DNA of 64,000 nt. It comes from Phycisphaerae bacterium. Lineage in GTDB: Bacteria > Chloroflexota > Anaerolineae > 4572-78 > J111. Of this stretch, positions 32,806 to 41,153 are shown piece by piece. The translations under genes were made by a program, and so were the position numbers. Location: the NCBI GenBank assembly GCA_028285035.1, contig JANQQF010000126.1:124001-188000 (forward strand). The letters are read 5' to 3'. Position 1 is the first letter of the stretch; every line of letters begins with the position of its first letter. The notes under the pieces are model-generated. The model saw nothing but the letters and a program-made list of their open reading frames with translations. It was not told the DNA's origin and did not search any database.

Positions 32806-34044
32806 ATGAAAACATTAAAAATTTTATTGCTGATGCTTATTACACTTGTTGGTCTCGGCTCGGCGTCACCAACGCTGGCCTGTGGCGGACTATTTTGCCA
32901 AAATATTCCGGTTGATCAGGCAGCCGAGCGAATCATCTTTACGGTTGATCCTGATACGGTCTCGGCCTATGTCCAAATCAATTACACAGGTGATGCACCC
33001 AATTTTGCCTGGGTTGTGCCGGTTCCAGCTGTCCCCCAGGTGGATGTTGCTGAGATTGAGGCCTTCAATGAATTGCAAGCAGCCACTGACCCTGTCTTTA
33101 TGCTTCCACCTATCCCTGACTGTATGTTTGAGCCAGTGGCGGAGATGGCATTTGAGGAGGAGAGTATGGAGGAATCAGAAGAATCTGCTGCTGATGTTAC
33201 CGTTTTTGCCAGTGGTGAGGCCGGACCCTATGCCTTTGATGTGGTGGGGACGGAAACAGAAAATGCCAGTGCCTTGATTGATTGGCTAAATGAGAACAAC
33301 TATCGCATCACCCCGGAGATGGAGCCGCTAGTCTTCGTTTATGTGCGGGAAAAAATGCTCTTTTTGGCAATGAAACTTCAGCCAGAGCAGGGCGTGCAGG
33401 ATATTCAGCCTGTAAAAATGACCTACGAGTCACAACGGCCGATGATTCCCATCCGCTTGACGGCCGTCGCAGCAATGCCAAATATGGGCATCTACACTTG
33501 GGTTTTTGGTCGAGGGCAAGCTGAAGCCCAAAATTATGCGAGCTTGCAAATCTCAAATGATGATATTCAGCTCACCAACGCTTTTGCAGGTAGCACTAAT
33601 TATTTGCAGATGGTTGGGGATGGTATCGATCGGTTTGGTGGACTAGCCTTTATCACCGAATATGCGCAGCCCTCCAGCGAGTTGGCGGTGGTTGACCCCC
33701 TGTTGCGTGAACTGCGCCAAAAATACCCTTACGTAACTCGCGTCTATGGCCAATTGTCACCAGAAGAGATGACCGTTGATCCCGTGTTTGATTTTAATAA
33801 TCAGCTTCCAGATATCTCAAATGTCCGTGATTTAACCTATCGCACCGACCTTTATCCCTGCAATATCGATGATAATGATAATGGTGATGAAACATCAATC
33901 GTAATTTCTAATAATGATCAGACCGAAGGTTTAGCTGATATCATTAATACGGATTTGCTAACGGGTGCGATATTGGCAACTTGTCTCATTTTGCTTGGGA
34001 CGGCCATTGGTGGTGGTGTCGTGTGGCTGGGCCGACGACGATAG
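32806..34044 (+). CDS. DUF2330 membrane-anchored surface protein
   Basis: A 412-residue protein with a cleavable signal (SASPTLAC) followed by the DUF2330 hallmark CGGLFCQNIPVDQAAERIIF and FAWVVPVPAVP, an acidic Glu-rich insertion around residues 110-135, and a C-terminal membrane helix with an RRR tail (about 385-407), so the domain is displayed outside the cell. DUF2330 function is unknown. AAGGAG lies 6 nt before the ATG. It follows the DUF4349 gene with a 146-bp gap containing the interleaved repeats. Confidence 0.85.
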   Translation: MKTLKILLLMLITLVGLGSASPTLACGGLFCQNIPVDQAAERIIFTVDPDTVSAYVQINYTGDAPNFAWVVPVPAVPQVDVAEIEAFNELQAATDPVFMLPPIPDCMFEPVAEMAFEEESMEESEESAADVTVFASGEAGPYAFDVVGTETENASALIDWLNENNYRITPEMEPLVFVYVREKMLFLAMKLQPEQGVQDIQPVKMTYESQRPMIPIRLTAVAAMPNMGIYTWVFGRGQAEAQNYASLQISNDDIQLTNAFAGSTNYLQMVGDGIDRFGGLAFITEYAQPSSELAVVDPLLRELRQKYPYVTRVYGQLSPEEMTVDPVFDFNNQLPDISNVRDLTYRTDLYPCNIDDNDNGDETSIVISNNDQTEGLADIINTDLLTGAILATCLILLGTAIGGGVVWLGRRR

Positions 34045-34058
34045 ATTTGAGATTAATC

Positions 34059-34904
34059 TCAAAGAATTATCTCCGTATGTCGATGTAAGTGACAATCTAA
34101 ATTAACAGCAAGGGGCAGGGCGGCGATATGTGTTGGATAATATTCCACCCGAACATCCATTGCGGTGTTCACGCCGCCCCAACCCTGTGGCCCAATACCT
34201 GTGGCATTGATCAAATCCAGTAGCTCAAGTTCGAGAGCCGCGTAGCGAGGGTCAGGGTGACGTTGTCCCATTTCGCGCATTAGCGCTTTTTTGCCCAAGA
34301 GCGCAGCCATTTCCATTGTTCCCCCAACGCCAACGCCAACCACAACAGGCGGGCAAGCATTGGGGCCCGCCTCTTCCACACAGCGGATGACTTCCGCTTT
34401 GACCCCAGCCAGCTCTTGCGCGGGTGTTAACATTTTGACCCAACTCATATTTTCAGCCCCAAAGCCCTTTGCCGCAATTGTTAAGTGCAACTGATTGCCG
34501 GGAACAAGCTCAAAGTGGATGATAGGCGGGGTGTTATTCTGTGTGTTTTTGCGGTCAAAGAGCGGTTCAGCTACCATAGAATTTCGCAGATAACCTGCTT
34601 CGTAGCCCTGCCGAACCCCCTCAGTAATCGCCTCTCGTAAATCACCGCCGATAAGACGTACCTCTTGCCCCAGCCTAACAAAAATAATAGCCATTCCTGT
34701 ATCCTGACACATCGGCACTTGTTGGGCTGAAGCAATCTTCCGATTCTCAACAATATCTTGCATAGCCTGCCGCCCCGCCGGTGAAGGCTCTGTTTCCAAA
34801 ATATCGACCAACTTGATCATCGTTGGATCAGGTGTATGAAAATTAATGGTTTGTACTGCTTTTCGAATCTCATCGGTGACTGTTTCAACGGTGATCGTTT
34901 TCAT
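34059..34904 (-). CDS. fumA: class I fumarate hydratase, alpha subunit
   Basis: A 281-residue protein equal to the N-terminal half of iron-sulfur fumarases. The three cysteines that hold the 4Fe-4S cluster are in VPMCQDTGMA, GPNACPPVVVG and AVNLDCHLHRH. It should pair with the beta subunit encoded at 2561-3130 to hydrate fumarate. The frame opens at 35003 but the ATG at 34904 gives the conventional N-terminus (MKTITVETVTDEI) with GAGG about 10 nt upstream. It converges with the DUF2330 gene; a palindrome TTTGAGATTAATCTCAAA overlaps the two 3' ends at 34046-34063. Confidence 0.9.
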   Translation of the reverse strand: MKTITVETVTDEIRKAVQTINFHTPDPTMIKLVDILETEPSPAGRQAMQDIVENRKIASAQQVPMCQDTGMAIIFVRLGQEVRLIGGDLREAITEGVRQGYEAGYLRNSMVAEPLFDRKNTQNNTPPIIHFELVPGNQLHLTIAAKGFGAENMSWVKMLTPAQELAGVKAEVIRCVEEAGPNACPPVVVGVGVGGTMEMAALLGKKALMREMGQRHPDPRYAALELELLDLINATGIGPQGWGGVNTAMDVRVEYYPTHIAALPLAVNLDCHLHRHTEIIL

Positions 34905-35166
34905 AGGTAATTGGCCTCGCAGGTTAAAAAATCGGACTTGATTAAAAGATGTCGCGACTTGAATGGACCAGTCTAGCATATCCATTGAGATGAAGTGGTG
35001 CAAATTTAACAGATACCCCCTATCTGCGAGCTACAGACGGCTACCCCTAATTTCGAATGTGCATTTTTTAAAAAAGCTGCTATCATGTCAGCGCTATTTA
35101 TTTAATCTTGAACACTGTGTTTGTGGATTAAGATAGTAGATTTTTCCAGACAAGCAGGAGAGTGCT

Positions 35167-35805
35167 ATGACTATTCTGGGGCTTAATACATTAGATTTAT
35201 TGATCTTAGTTATTATTTTGATTGGGATGTTGATTGGAATGGCTCGAGGCGTAGTCCCTCAAATCATTTCAATAGTCAGTTTTTGGTTGTCATTGGTTGT
35301 TACATTGTGGTTATACAAGGCCTTTAGTTTTCGTATTCTGCAAGGATTGGGAATGGGGGAAACCGCAGCGGATGTATTTGCTTTTCTCATTGTGATTACG
35401 GTGGTATTCCAAACGGTACGTATACTCGTATCGATGTTAATGACTCCGCCAGAAGATAAGAAGAAGAAAAAGAAAAGCCAGGATGATCCGCTCGCTGAGG
35501 CAGCAAAATCGGCTAGTCAACGATTTATTCTTGGCCCGATCAACCTTTTGGGTGGCGGATTTATGGGGATTGTTTTATCCATTCTATGGCTCGCTATCTT
35601 TCTAGGCGTTGCCCAATTTTTATTTCAACCCACCGATTTACCAGCTGGCGTTGGGGCAACAACTCGTCGTATGGCCTTCCAATTGGATGGATCACTTTTA
35701 TTGGGCTACTTTAATTACTTGCTGTGGCTTCTGGTCCAATCTTTAAATCTATTTACACCGAGCTACGCTGACATTCTTCGGAAGGTTGTGCTAACGCTCT
35801 TTTAA
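35167..35805 (+). CDS. CvpA-like membrane protein
   Basis: A 212-residue protein with about four hydrophobic helices and a Lys-rich loop (KKKKKK at about residues 98-103). The start LDLLILVIILIGMLIGMARGVVPQ, and the helix pattern that follows, match the CvpA family, linked to colicin V production and cell-envelope homeostasis. In many Gram-positives and Chloroflexota a cvpA-like gene lies directly before mutS2, as here (192 bp gap). GCAGGAG lies near the ATG. Confidence 0.75.
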   Translation: MTILGLNTLDLLILVIILIGMLIGMARGVVPQIISIVSFWLSLVVTLWLYKAFSFRILQGLGMGETAADVFAFLIVITVVFQTVRILVSMLMTPPEDKKKKKKSQDDPLAEAAKSASQRFILGPINLLGGGFMGIVLSILWLAIFLGVAQFLFQPTDLPAGVGATTRRMAFQLDGSLLLGYFNYLLWLLVQSLNLFTPSYADILRKVVLTLF

Positions 35806-35997
35806 GTATTTGGCAGAAAGTTTTGGGAAATAAAAGATTGCTCAAAAACTGAAAATAGCTCCAAATGTTGTCAATTTCATGCCAAATCTAGAAGTAAACG
35901 ACCAATTTTATCTCATTATTGAGCAAGAATCGCTAGTTGATATTTATCGGTTTTTCTAAACATTCTTGCCGTTTACTTAATAAGTTTATTCTTTAAA

Positions 35998-38472
35998 ATG
36001 CAACAAAGACATCTGAACACCCTTGAATATCCAAAAATTCTGGAGAAGCTGGCCGCATACACAATGTTTGCGGCCAGTAAATCTTTGGCATTATCTTTAA
36101 TGCCCTCCCCTTATTTTTCCGAAGTACAAACCCGCCAGGCTGAAACAACTGAAGCCTATCGCCTCTTGTCTCAAAAACCCAATGTTGGGGTAGGGGGCGC
36201 GCGTGATGTTCGCTCTTTGGCGGAACGAACACAACGCGGCAGTGTCTTGACGCCTAATGAGTTGCTGGAAGTCCGGCAGACCTTGATTGCAGCCCGTGAT
36301 TTGCAACGCACCTTGATTCGTTTGGAGGAACATTATCCGCTTCTGGCTGATATGGCGGCTCGTATCGAGGAATGTCCAGGGGTAGTTCACGCTATCGGGC
36401 AGGCGATCGATGAGCGTGGCGAGGTGAAAAGTAGCGCTAGTCCAGAGTTGGCGGCTATTCGCCGAAATTTGGAAACGGCCCACGGTCGTTTGATGGAAAA
36501 GCTCAATCGTTTGGTTGCTTCTTCACGTTCGAAGCAATATTTACAAGAAGCCCTGGTCACCCAACGTCAGGGACGATATGTCGTTCCCCTGAAGGCTGAA
36601 TTCAAAGGTAAGATACAAGGAATTGTCCACGATCAAAGTGCCAGCGGGGCTACACTATTTATTGAACCGCTATCTACGGTTGAAATGAATAACAAATGGC
36701 GTGAGTTGCAATTAGCTGAGCAAGATGAAATCCGAAAAATTCTAGTTGGCTTATCTGATATCGTTAGCGAACAGTATCGATTTATTCAGCATACCGTCGA
36801 GGCACTGGCAGATCTGGATCTAGCCTTTGCCAAAGCAAAGTATGCCGAGGCGATTGATGCTGTAGAACCATTTATATTCAGCCTAGCTGAACCTGCTCAA
36901 ACTCAAGCCGATGATGAAGCCGAGAATGGAATCCAATTTAAGTTGATGACTGCCCGTCATCCTTTATTGGATCCTGAGAGCGTGGTGCCAATTAATGTTG
37001 TTTTGCCAGAGGCAACTCGAATTTTGACGATTACGGGACCTAATACCGGTGGAAAGACGGTCTCTCTAAAAACTGTAGGGGTGCTGGCCGCAATGGCTCA
37101 GGCTGGCTTACGAATTCCAGTAGCCGAAGGCTCGGGGCTGCCCGTATTTAGTCAAATATTCGCTGATATTGGTGATGAACAATCGATTGAACAAAATCTA
37201 TCAACCTTTTCTGGTCATATGACTAATATCGTCAAGATTTTGGCTGACAGCGATAAATATTCGCTAGTTATCTTTGATGAGCTAGGCGCGGGGACTGATC
37301 CGATTGAAGGTTCAGCGTTAGCGCGAGCTATCTTGAATCATCTTTTGGAGAATGAAGTCACCACCTTTGTGGCAACGCACTACTCCGAATTGAAAGCCTT
37401 TGCCCATACAACGCCAGGGGTGGCCAATGCCAGTATGGAATTTGACCCTGAAACATTATCGCCAACCTATCGGTTACAAATCGGTATTCCAGGTGCATCT
37501 AATGCGTTCGCAATTGCCCAAAGACTGGGGTTATCGCAGGAGATTATCAATCAAGCCCAAGGGCTAATCGGCGAGAATGCTCAAAAAGTCGAGGCAATGC
37601 TAGCTGAAATCCGTGCACAGACTGAAGCCGCTCATCAGATTCGTCAACAGGCTGAAGTTGAGCGTTTGGAGGCTGAAAAGCACAAAAATACTCTGGATGA
37701 ACGTCTCAAAAATATTGCCGATGAGCGGCGTGATATTCTTAGCTCGGTACGAGCGGATGCTCGGCGTGAAATTAAGGCGGTACGCCAAGAAATTCGGGAG
37801 CTAAAAGAGCAAGCAAAACAACAAATTGAAACTCAAGAAGCAGCCTATCAAAAAGCAGTTCAAGAGACGCAATCTGTTGTAAATGAGGCAATGGATGACC
37901 AAAAAGAAGTGGTTGTATCCGATTCTTTTGAAGTAATTGATGAAAAGTTAGAAAAAGTTGATACTGAGGTTAAATCTAAAGCCCAACCCAAGCCTCAGCC
38001 CAAACCAAAACGTAGTGGCCCTGTTGCTCCGGGGGATCAAGTCTTTATCAAGCAGTTCAACACGGTTGGAGAGGTTGTGCAGGTCCAAAATAAACAGGTT
38101 GAAGTTCAATTAGGTAACTTTCGGGCCTCTGTTTCGCTCGATGAGGTTGAGCTACGATCAAAAAGGGCGGCCAAGAAGAGTGAGCCTGTCACCTCCAAAA
38201 TCAAGGTGCCAGAGGTTGAGTCACCAGGTATGGAATTGGATTTGCGAGGGCAGGTTGTGTCGGATGCCTTGTCCTTGCTTGATCAATATTTAGATCAAGC
38301 CTTTTTAGCCAGGCTGCCTTGGGTGCGAGTTATTCATGGCAAGGGCAGCGGCACACTACGGCAAGTTGTCCGTCGAGAATTAAGTGGACATCCGGCTGTT
38401 TCTTCGCACCGACCTGGCCAGTCTGGTGAAGGTGGTGATGGGGTAACTGTGGCTCAGTTAGCTGTGAATTAG
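35998..38472 (+). CDS. mutS2: endonuclease MutS2 (recombination/ribosome-rescue ATPase)
   Basis: An 824-residue MutS-family ATPase lacking the mismatch-recognition domain. It has the lever region (about 1-320), the ATPase with Walker A TGPNTGGKTVSLK (about 345), Walker B SLVIFDELGAGTDP and the signature SGHMTNIV, then a long coiled coil (about 520-640), a Pro/Lys-rich linker and a C-terminal Smr domain with LDLRG (about 745) and VIHGKGSGTLR. MutS2 restricts homologous recombination and, in Bacillus, splits collided ribosomes. No clear Shine-Dalgarno is seen, and the ATG chosen gives the usual N-terminus. The CvpA-like gene is directly upstream. Confidence 0.94.
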   Translation: MQQRHLNTLEYPKILEKLAAYTMFAASKSLALSLMPSPYFSEVQTRQAETTEAYRLLSQKPNVGVGGARDVRSLAERTQRGSVLTPNELLEVRQTLIAARDLQRTLIRLEEHYPLLADMAARIEECPGVVHAIGQAIDERGEVKSSASPELAAIRRNLETAHGRLMEKLNRLVASSRSKQYLQEALVTQRQGRYVVPLKAEFKGKIQGIVHDQSASGATLFIEPLSTVEMNNKWRELQLAEQDEIRKILVGLSDIVSEQYRFIQHTVEALADLDLAFAKAKYAEAIDAVEPFIFSLAEPAQTQADDEAENGIQFKLMTARHPLLDPESVVPINVVLPEATRILTITGPNTGGKTVSLKTVGVLAAMAQAGLRIPVAEGSGLPVFSQIFADIGDEQSIEQNLSTFSGHMTNIVKILADSDKYSLVIFDELGAGTDPIEGSALARAILNHLLENEVTTFVATHYSELKAFAHTTPGVANASMEFDPETLSPTYRLQIGIPGASNAFAIAQRLGLSQEIINQAQGLIGENAQKVEAMLAEIRAQTEAAHQIRQQAEVERLEAEKHKNTLDERLKNIADERRDILSSVRADARREIKAVRQEIRELKEQAKQQIETQEAAYQKAVQETQSVVNEAMDDQKEVVVSDSFEVIDEKLEKVDTEVKSKAQPKPQPKPKRSGPVAPGDQVFIKQFNTVGEVVQVQNKQVEVQLGNFRASVSLDEVELRSKRAAKKSEPVTSKIKVPEVESPGMELDLRGQVVSDALSLLDQYLDQAFLARLPWVRVIHGKGSGTLRQVVRRELSGHPAVSSHRPGQSGEGGDGVTVAQLAVN

Positions 38473-38501
38473 ATGAATGGCAGTTAGTGGGGAAAATAGC
38501 A

Positions 38502-38536
38502 GGACGCTCCTGTGCCTCCCAACACAATGAGCGTCC
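38502..38536. terminator. hairpin between mutS2 and a convergent small gene
   Basis: GGACGCTC (38502-38509) pairs with GAGCGTCC (38529-38536) around a 19-nt loop, 30 nt after the mutS2 stop. There is no T run, so termination would need another factor or the hairpin serves to protect the 3' end. Confidence 0.4.
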
Positions 38537-38597
38537 AAGTTCAAGTTGTCAAATTAAGAAGATGCTAAGTTTATCCTGAGTTGCTCAGCGTGTATTA

Positions 38598-38864
38598 TTA
38601 TCCAATAGAGCTTACTAATATTACGCCCATAATGCCGACAATTGAGACGCCCAGTGCGTAGAACAATGCGCCTTGGATCATATCAGCAAAACTTCGTTCG
38701 CGATTATTTCTGGCTTCACCTTTTAGACGCACTTCTTTTTCGCGGGCTTTGCTCGCTTCGCTACGCATTTTATCTGCTTCACGTCGCTTATTTGTAGCGG
38801 CTGAAAATGCCCAACCTGCTACACTTCCTAATACTCCCCCGATGATGATACTTAATGCATCCAT
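38598..38864 (-). CDS. small membrane protein (88 aa), unknown
   Basis: An 88-residue protein with two membrane helices (about 4-23 and 64-86) joined by a highly charged Lys/Arg/Glu helix (NKRREADKMRSEASKAREKEVRLKGEARNNRERS). I do not recognise a family. An upstream GGAGG-like stretch and the conventional length make it likely real. It stands alone between mutS2 and the ricT-like gene, with about 230 bp of empty DNA (38880-39100) after its start. Confidence 0.6.
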   Translation of the reverse strand: MDALSIIIGGVLGSVAGWAFSAATNKRREADKMRSEASKAREKEVRLKGEARNNRERSFADMIQGALFYALGVSIVGIMGVILVSSIG

Positions 38865-39100
38865 GATACGTTATCCTCCCAAGATAAGATACCACTTGAT
38901 TTTGAACCCTTCCATTTGAGTTGAAAAATCTTCCTAAAACTCCTAGACACTAGAGGGTTTCCGCTACAAAACTTTATGTCTTGTTTTCTTTACGCTATCT
39001 TTACGCAAAGTATAACACACATTTTTGGAAAATAGAAGACCCTAAAGTACTAATTTTAAGGTTGTGGGACTAAGTTCCTAAAATTTTCTCTTTGAGTAAC

Positions 39101-39139
39101 AAAAAACACACTTCTAAAGCGATTAGAAGTGTGTTTTTT
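39101..39139 (-). terminator. Rho-independent terminator of the holB-ricT operon
   Basis: Arms AAAAAACACACTTCTAA (39101-39117) and TTAGAAGTGTGTTTTTT (39123-39139) with a 5-nt loop, 15 nt after the stop of the PSP1-domain gene on the minus strand. Confidence 0.88.
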
Positions 39140-39154
39140 TGTGTCAGAAATAAG

Positions 39155-40042
39155 CTATTCTGTGGGCTTTTGATCTGGTCTTTTCTTCTTTTTACCTTTG
39201 CCTTTTGGGTTACCACCTTGCTTTCGTTCCTTCTTCTCAAACGGCTGAATTTCATCAAGAGGGACTTCTACGTGTTGCTCACCTTCCTCAACCTCAAGCA
39301 AAATACTTTCCTTGAGGACGTTCAGCCCTCGAACCGTGCCCATAACCCCTTCAACGGTTTTGACCTGAGTGTTGACCCTTGGCATTTTTGCCTTCATCTC
39401 AGTGTAAAACTCATCCTCATAAGCCAAGCAGCAAAGTAACCGACCGCATAGCCCCGAAATTTCTGAGGGGGCCAAGGGGAGACCCTGATGTTTGGCCATT
39501 CGAATTGAGACGGGGTGGAACTCTGTTAGCCAACTGGAGCAGCATAACTGTCGACCACAGCGACCATAACCGTCCAATATTTTTGTTTCATCTCGGGCCC
39601 CAACTTGCTTCATTTCAATCCGAGTTCGTAATTCTCGAGCAAGTTCTTTCACCAGATCCCGAAAGTCAACTCGTTGCTCAGCGGTGAATGAAAAAAGAAT
39701 GCGAGAGCCATCAAAGTTGTAATTTGCCTGAATGACTTTGATCGGGATTTTTAGCCGGGCCACAATCTCATTGCATACATCTATAGCCATCGGTTCTTGT
39801 GTTTTGTAATACTCAGCTTCCAACAAATCGGGGGGGGTTGCGCGACGTAGTACTCGCTTTAGCTTGCCCTTTATTTCACTTTTTGGAACTTGTTTGGTGG
39901 GCATGACAACCGTACCCAGTTCTGTCCCACGCGCTGTTTCTACAATAACCCGATCCTCGACGTCTAAATCAGAGAAATCGTCAGGATCAAAGTAATATAT
40001 TTTTGTAACTGGCGTAAATCTAATTCCCACAACATTTAGCAT
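39155..40042 (-). CDS. ricT: PSP1-domain protein (RicT/YaaT-like)
   Basis: A 295-residue protein of the PSP1/RicT family. It contains KIYYFDPDDFSDLDVEDRVIVET near the start, VDFRDLVKELARELRTRIEMKQVGARDE, and the cysteine motifs GRCGRQLCCSSWL and SGLCGRLLCCLAYED. In Bacillus these cysteines hold 4Fe-4S clusters in the RicAFT complex, which steers RNase Y. The C-terminal Lys/Arg/Gly tail is extra. The gene order holB-ricT, 41 bp apart, is conserved in many bacteria. Confidence 0.9.
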   Translation of the reverse strand: MLNVVGIRFTPVTKIYYFDPDDFSDLDVEDRVIVETARGTELGTVVMPTKQVPKSEIKGKLKRVLRRATPPDLLEAEYYKTQEPMAIDVCNEIVARLKIPIKVIQANYNFDGSRILFSFTAEQRVDFRDLVKELARELRTRIEMKQVGARDETKILDGYGRCGRQLCCSSWLTEFHPVSIRMAKHQGLPLAPSEISGLCGRLLCCLAYEDEFYTEMKAKMPRVNTQVKTVEGVMGTVRGLNVLKESILLEVEEGEQHVEVPLDEIQPFEKKERKQGGNPKGKGKKKKRPDQKPTE

Positions 40043-40083
40043 CGTTATGCCTCAATAAATTTAAAGGGAAGTAACATTTTCAA

Positions 40084-41079
40084 TTATGTTCGGCCCAGCT
40101 TGAATTTCGGTAATCTGAGTAACAATACTTCTAAATTAAGTCGAGGATTGACGTTGTAGTCTATATTTAGGATCGCCTTACGTAAATAATCGACCATCTC
40201 CTTGGCTTGTTCTAGCGTACTCTGTGCCGCAACATTTTGTAATTGGGACTCCCAATCTAAGTTGATAATTTTTGTTTGTGTACCACTTTTCAATAGCAAT
40301 AAATCACGCCATATTGTCAACCAGATATGCAATGTTTCTTTTAAGGTTGCCTGATCGCGACTTAAACCTTGAGCATAGGCCAACCGCTCTGGGCGATGCA
40401 TTTCAAGAAGATCTAACATATCCTGCAATGACGTTTCTCGATGAACCAAGAGGTTCTCATTCTCCACACTACGAATAGCCCAGCCCAGCCGACCTGCAGA
40501 AAGCTGAGCCAGCAAACCTGCCTGTTCTGATGAAACCTGCCATTGGTTCTCTAACGCCTCGGCAATTAAGGAGGTGGGGACCGAACGTAATACAACCCCT
40601 TGACAGCGCGATACAATCGTTGGGAGCAAAGCCCCAGGATCGACTGTTGTTAAGATGAGAACAACCTGAGAGGCAGGCTCTTCAAGCGTTTTTAGCAAGG
40701 CATTGGCTGCACTGGTGGTGGCCCGCTCAAAATTGCATAGCACAGTAACCCGATATCGCCCTTCATAAGGGGACAGGGTTAATTCGCGCTGCAATTCACG
40801 AATCTGCTCAATTTTTAGACGTTCTGAGTCGTGATCCAAAATGCGAACATCGGGATGACTCCCACTAATCATTTTTCGACATGAGCGACATTCACCACAG
40901 GGTTTTTGTTCGGCTTGGCAATTCAGATATTGGGCAAAGTAACGGGCTAAAGTTGCTTTGCCAATATTTGGGGTGCCACTAATGAGCAGCGCGTGAGGAA
41001 TTCGATCGGCCTGATATTGGCGATCAAATAGCTCCACAGCCCAATCATGACCGATTACTTGGCTTGATGGTAAAATCAT
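40084..41079 (-). CDS. holB: DNA polymerase III, delta' subunit
   Basis: A clamp-loader AAA+ subunit of about 331 residues. The N-terminal part shows VIGHDWAVELF, HALLISGTPNIGKATLARYFA (P-loop, slightly degenerate as usual for delta'), the zinc-binding CQAEQKPCGECRSCRKM, and LLKTLEEPASQVVLILTT. It helps load the sliding clamp onto DNA. The frame opens at an ATG at 41097 with six extra residues; neither start has a convincing Shine-Dalgarno, and I chose the ATG giving the usual N-terminus. Confidence 0.9.
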   Translation of the reverse strand: MILPSSQVIGHDWAVELFDRQYQADRIPHALLISGTPNIGKATLARYFAQYLNCQAEQKPCGECRSCRKMISGSHPDVRILDHDSERLKIEQIRELQRELTLSPYEGRYRVTVLCNFERATTSAANALLKTLEEPASQVVLILTTVDPGALLPTIVSRCQGVVLRSVPTSLIAEALENQWQVSSEQAGLLAQLSAGRLGWAIRSVENENLLVHRETSLQDMLDLLEMHRPERLAYAQGLSRDQATLKETLHIWLTIWRDLLLLKSGTQTKIINLDWESQLQNVAAQSTLEQAKEMVDYLRKAILNIDYNVNPRLNLEVLLLRLPKFKLGRT

Positions 41080-41153
41080 AATTTTGAATTTTACCATAAC
41101 TGAAGGAATGATCCAATTGCTAGGCAGAAACTATTGTAACAGTTGAGGTTTAA

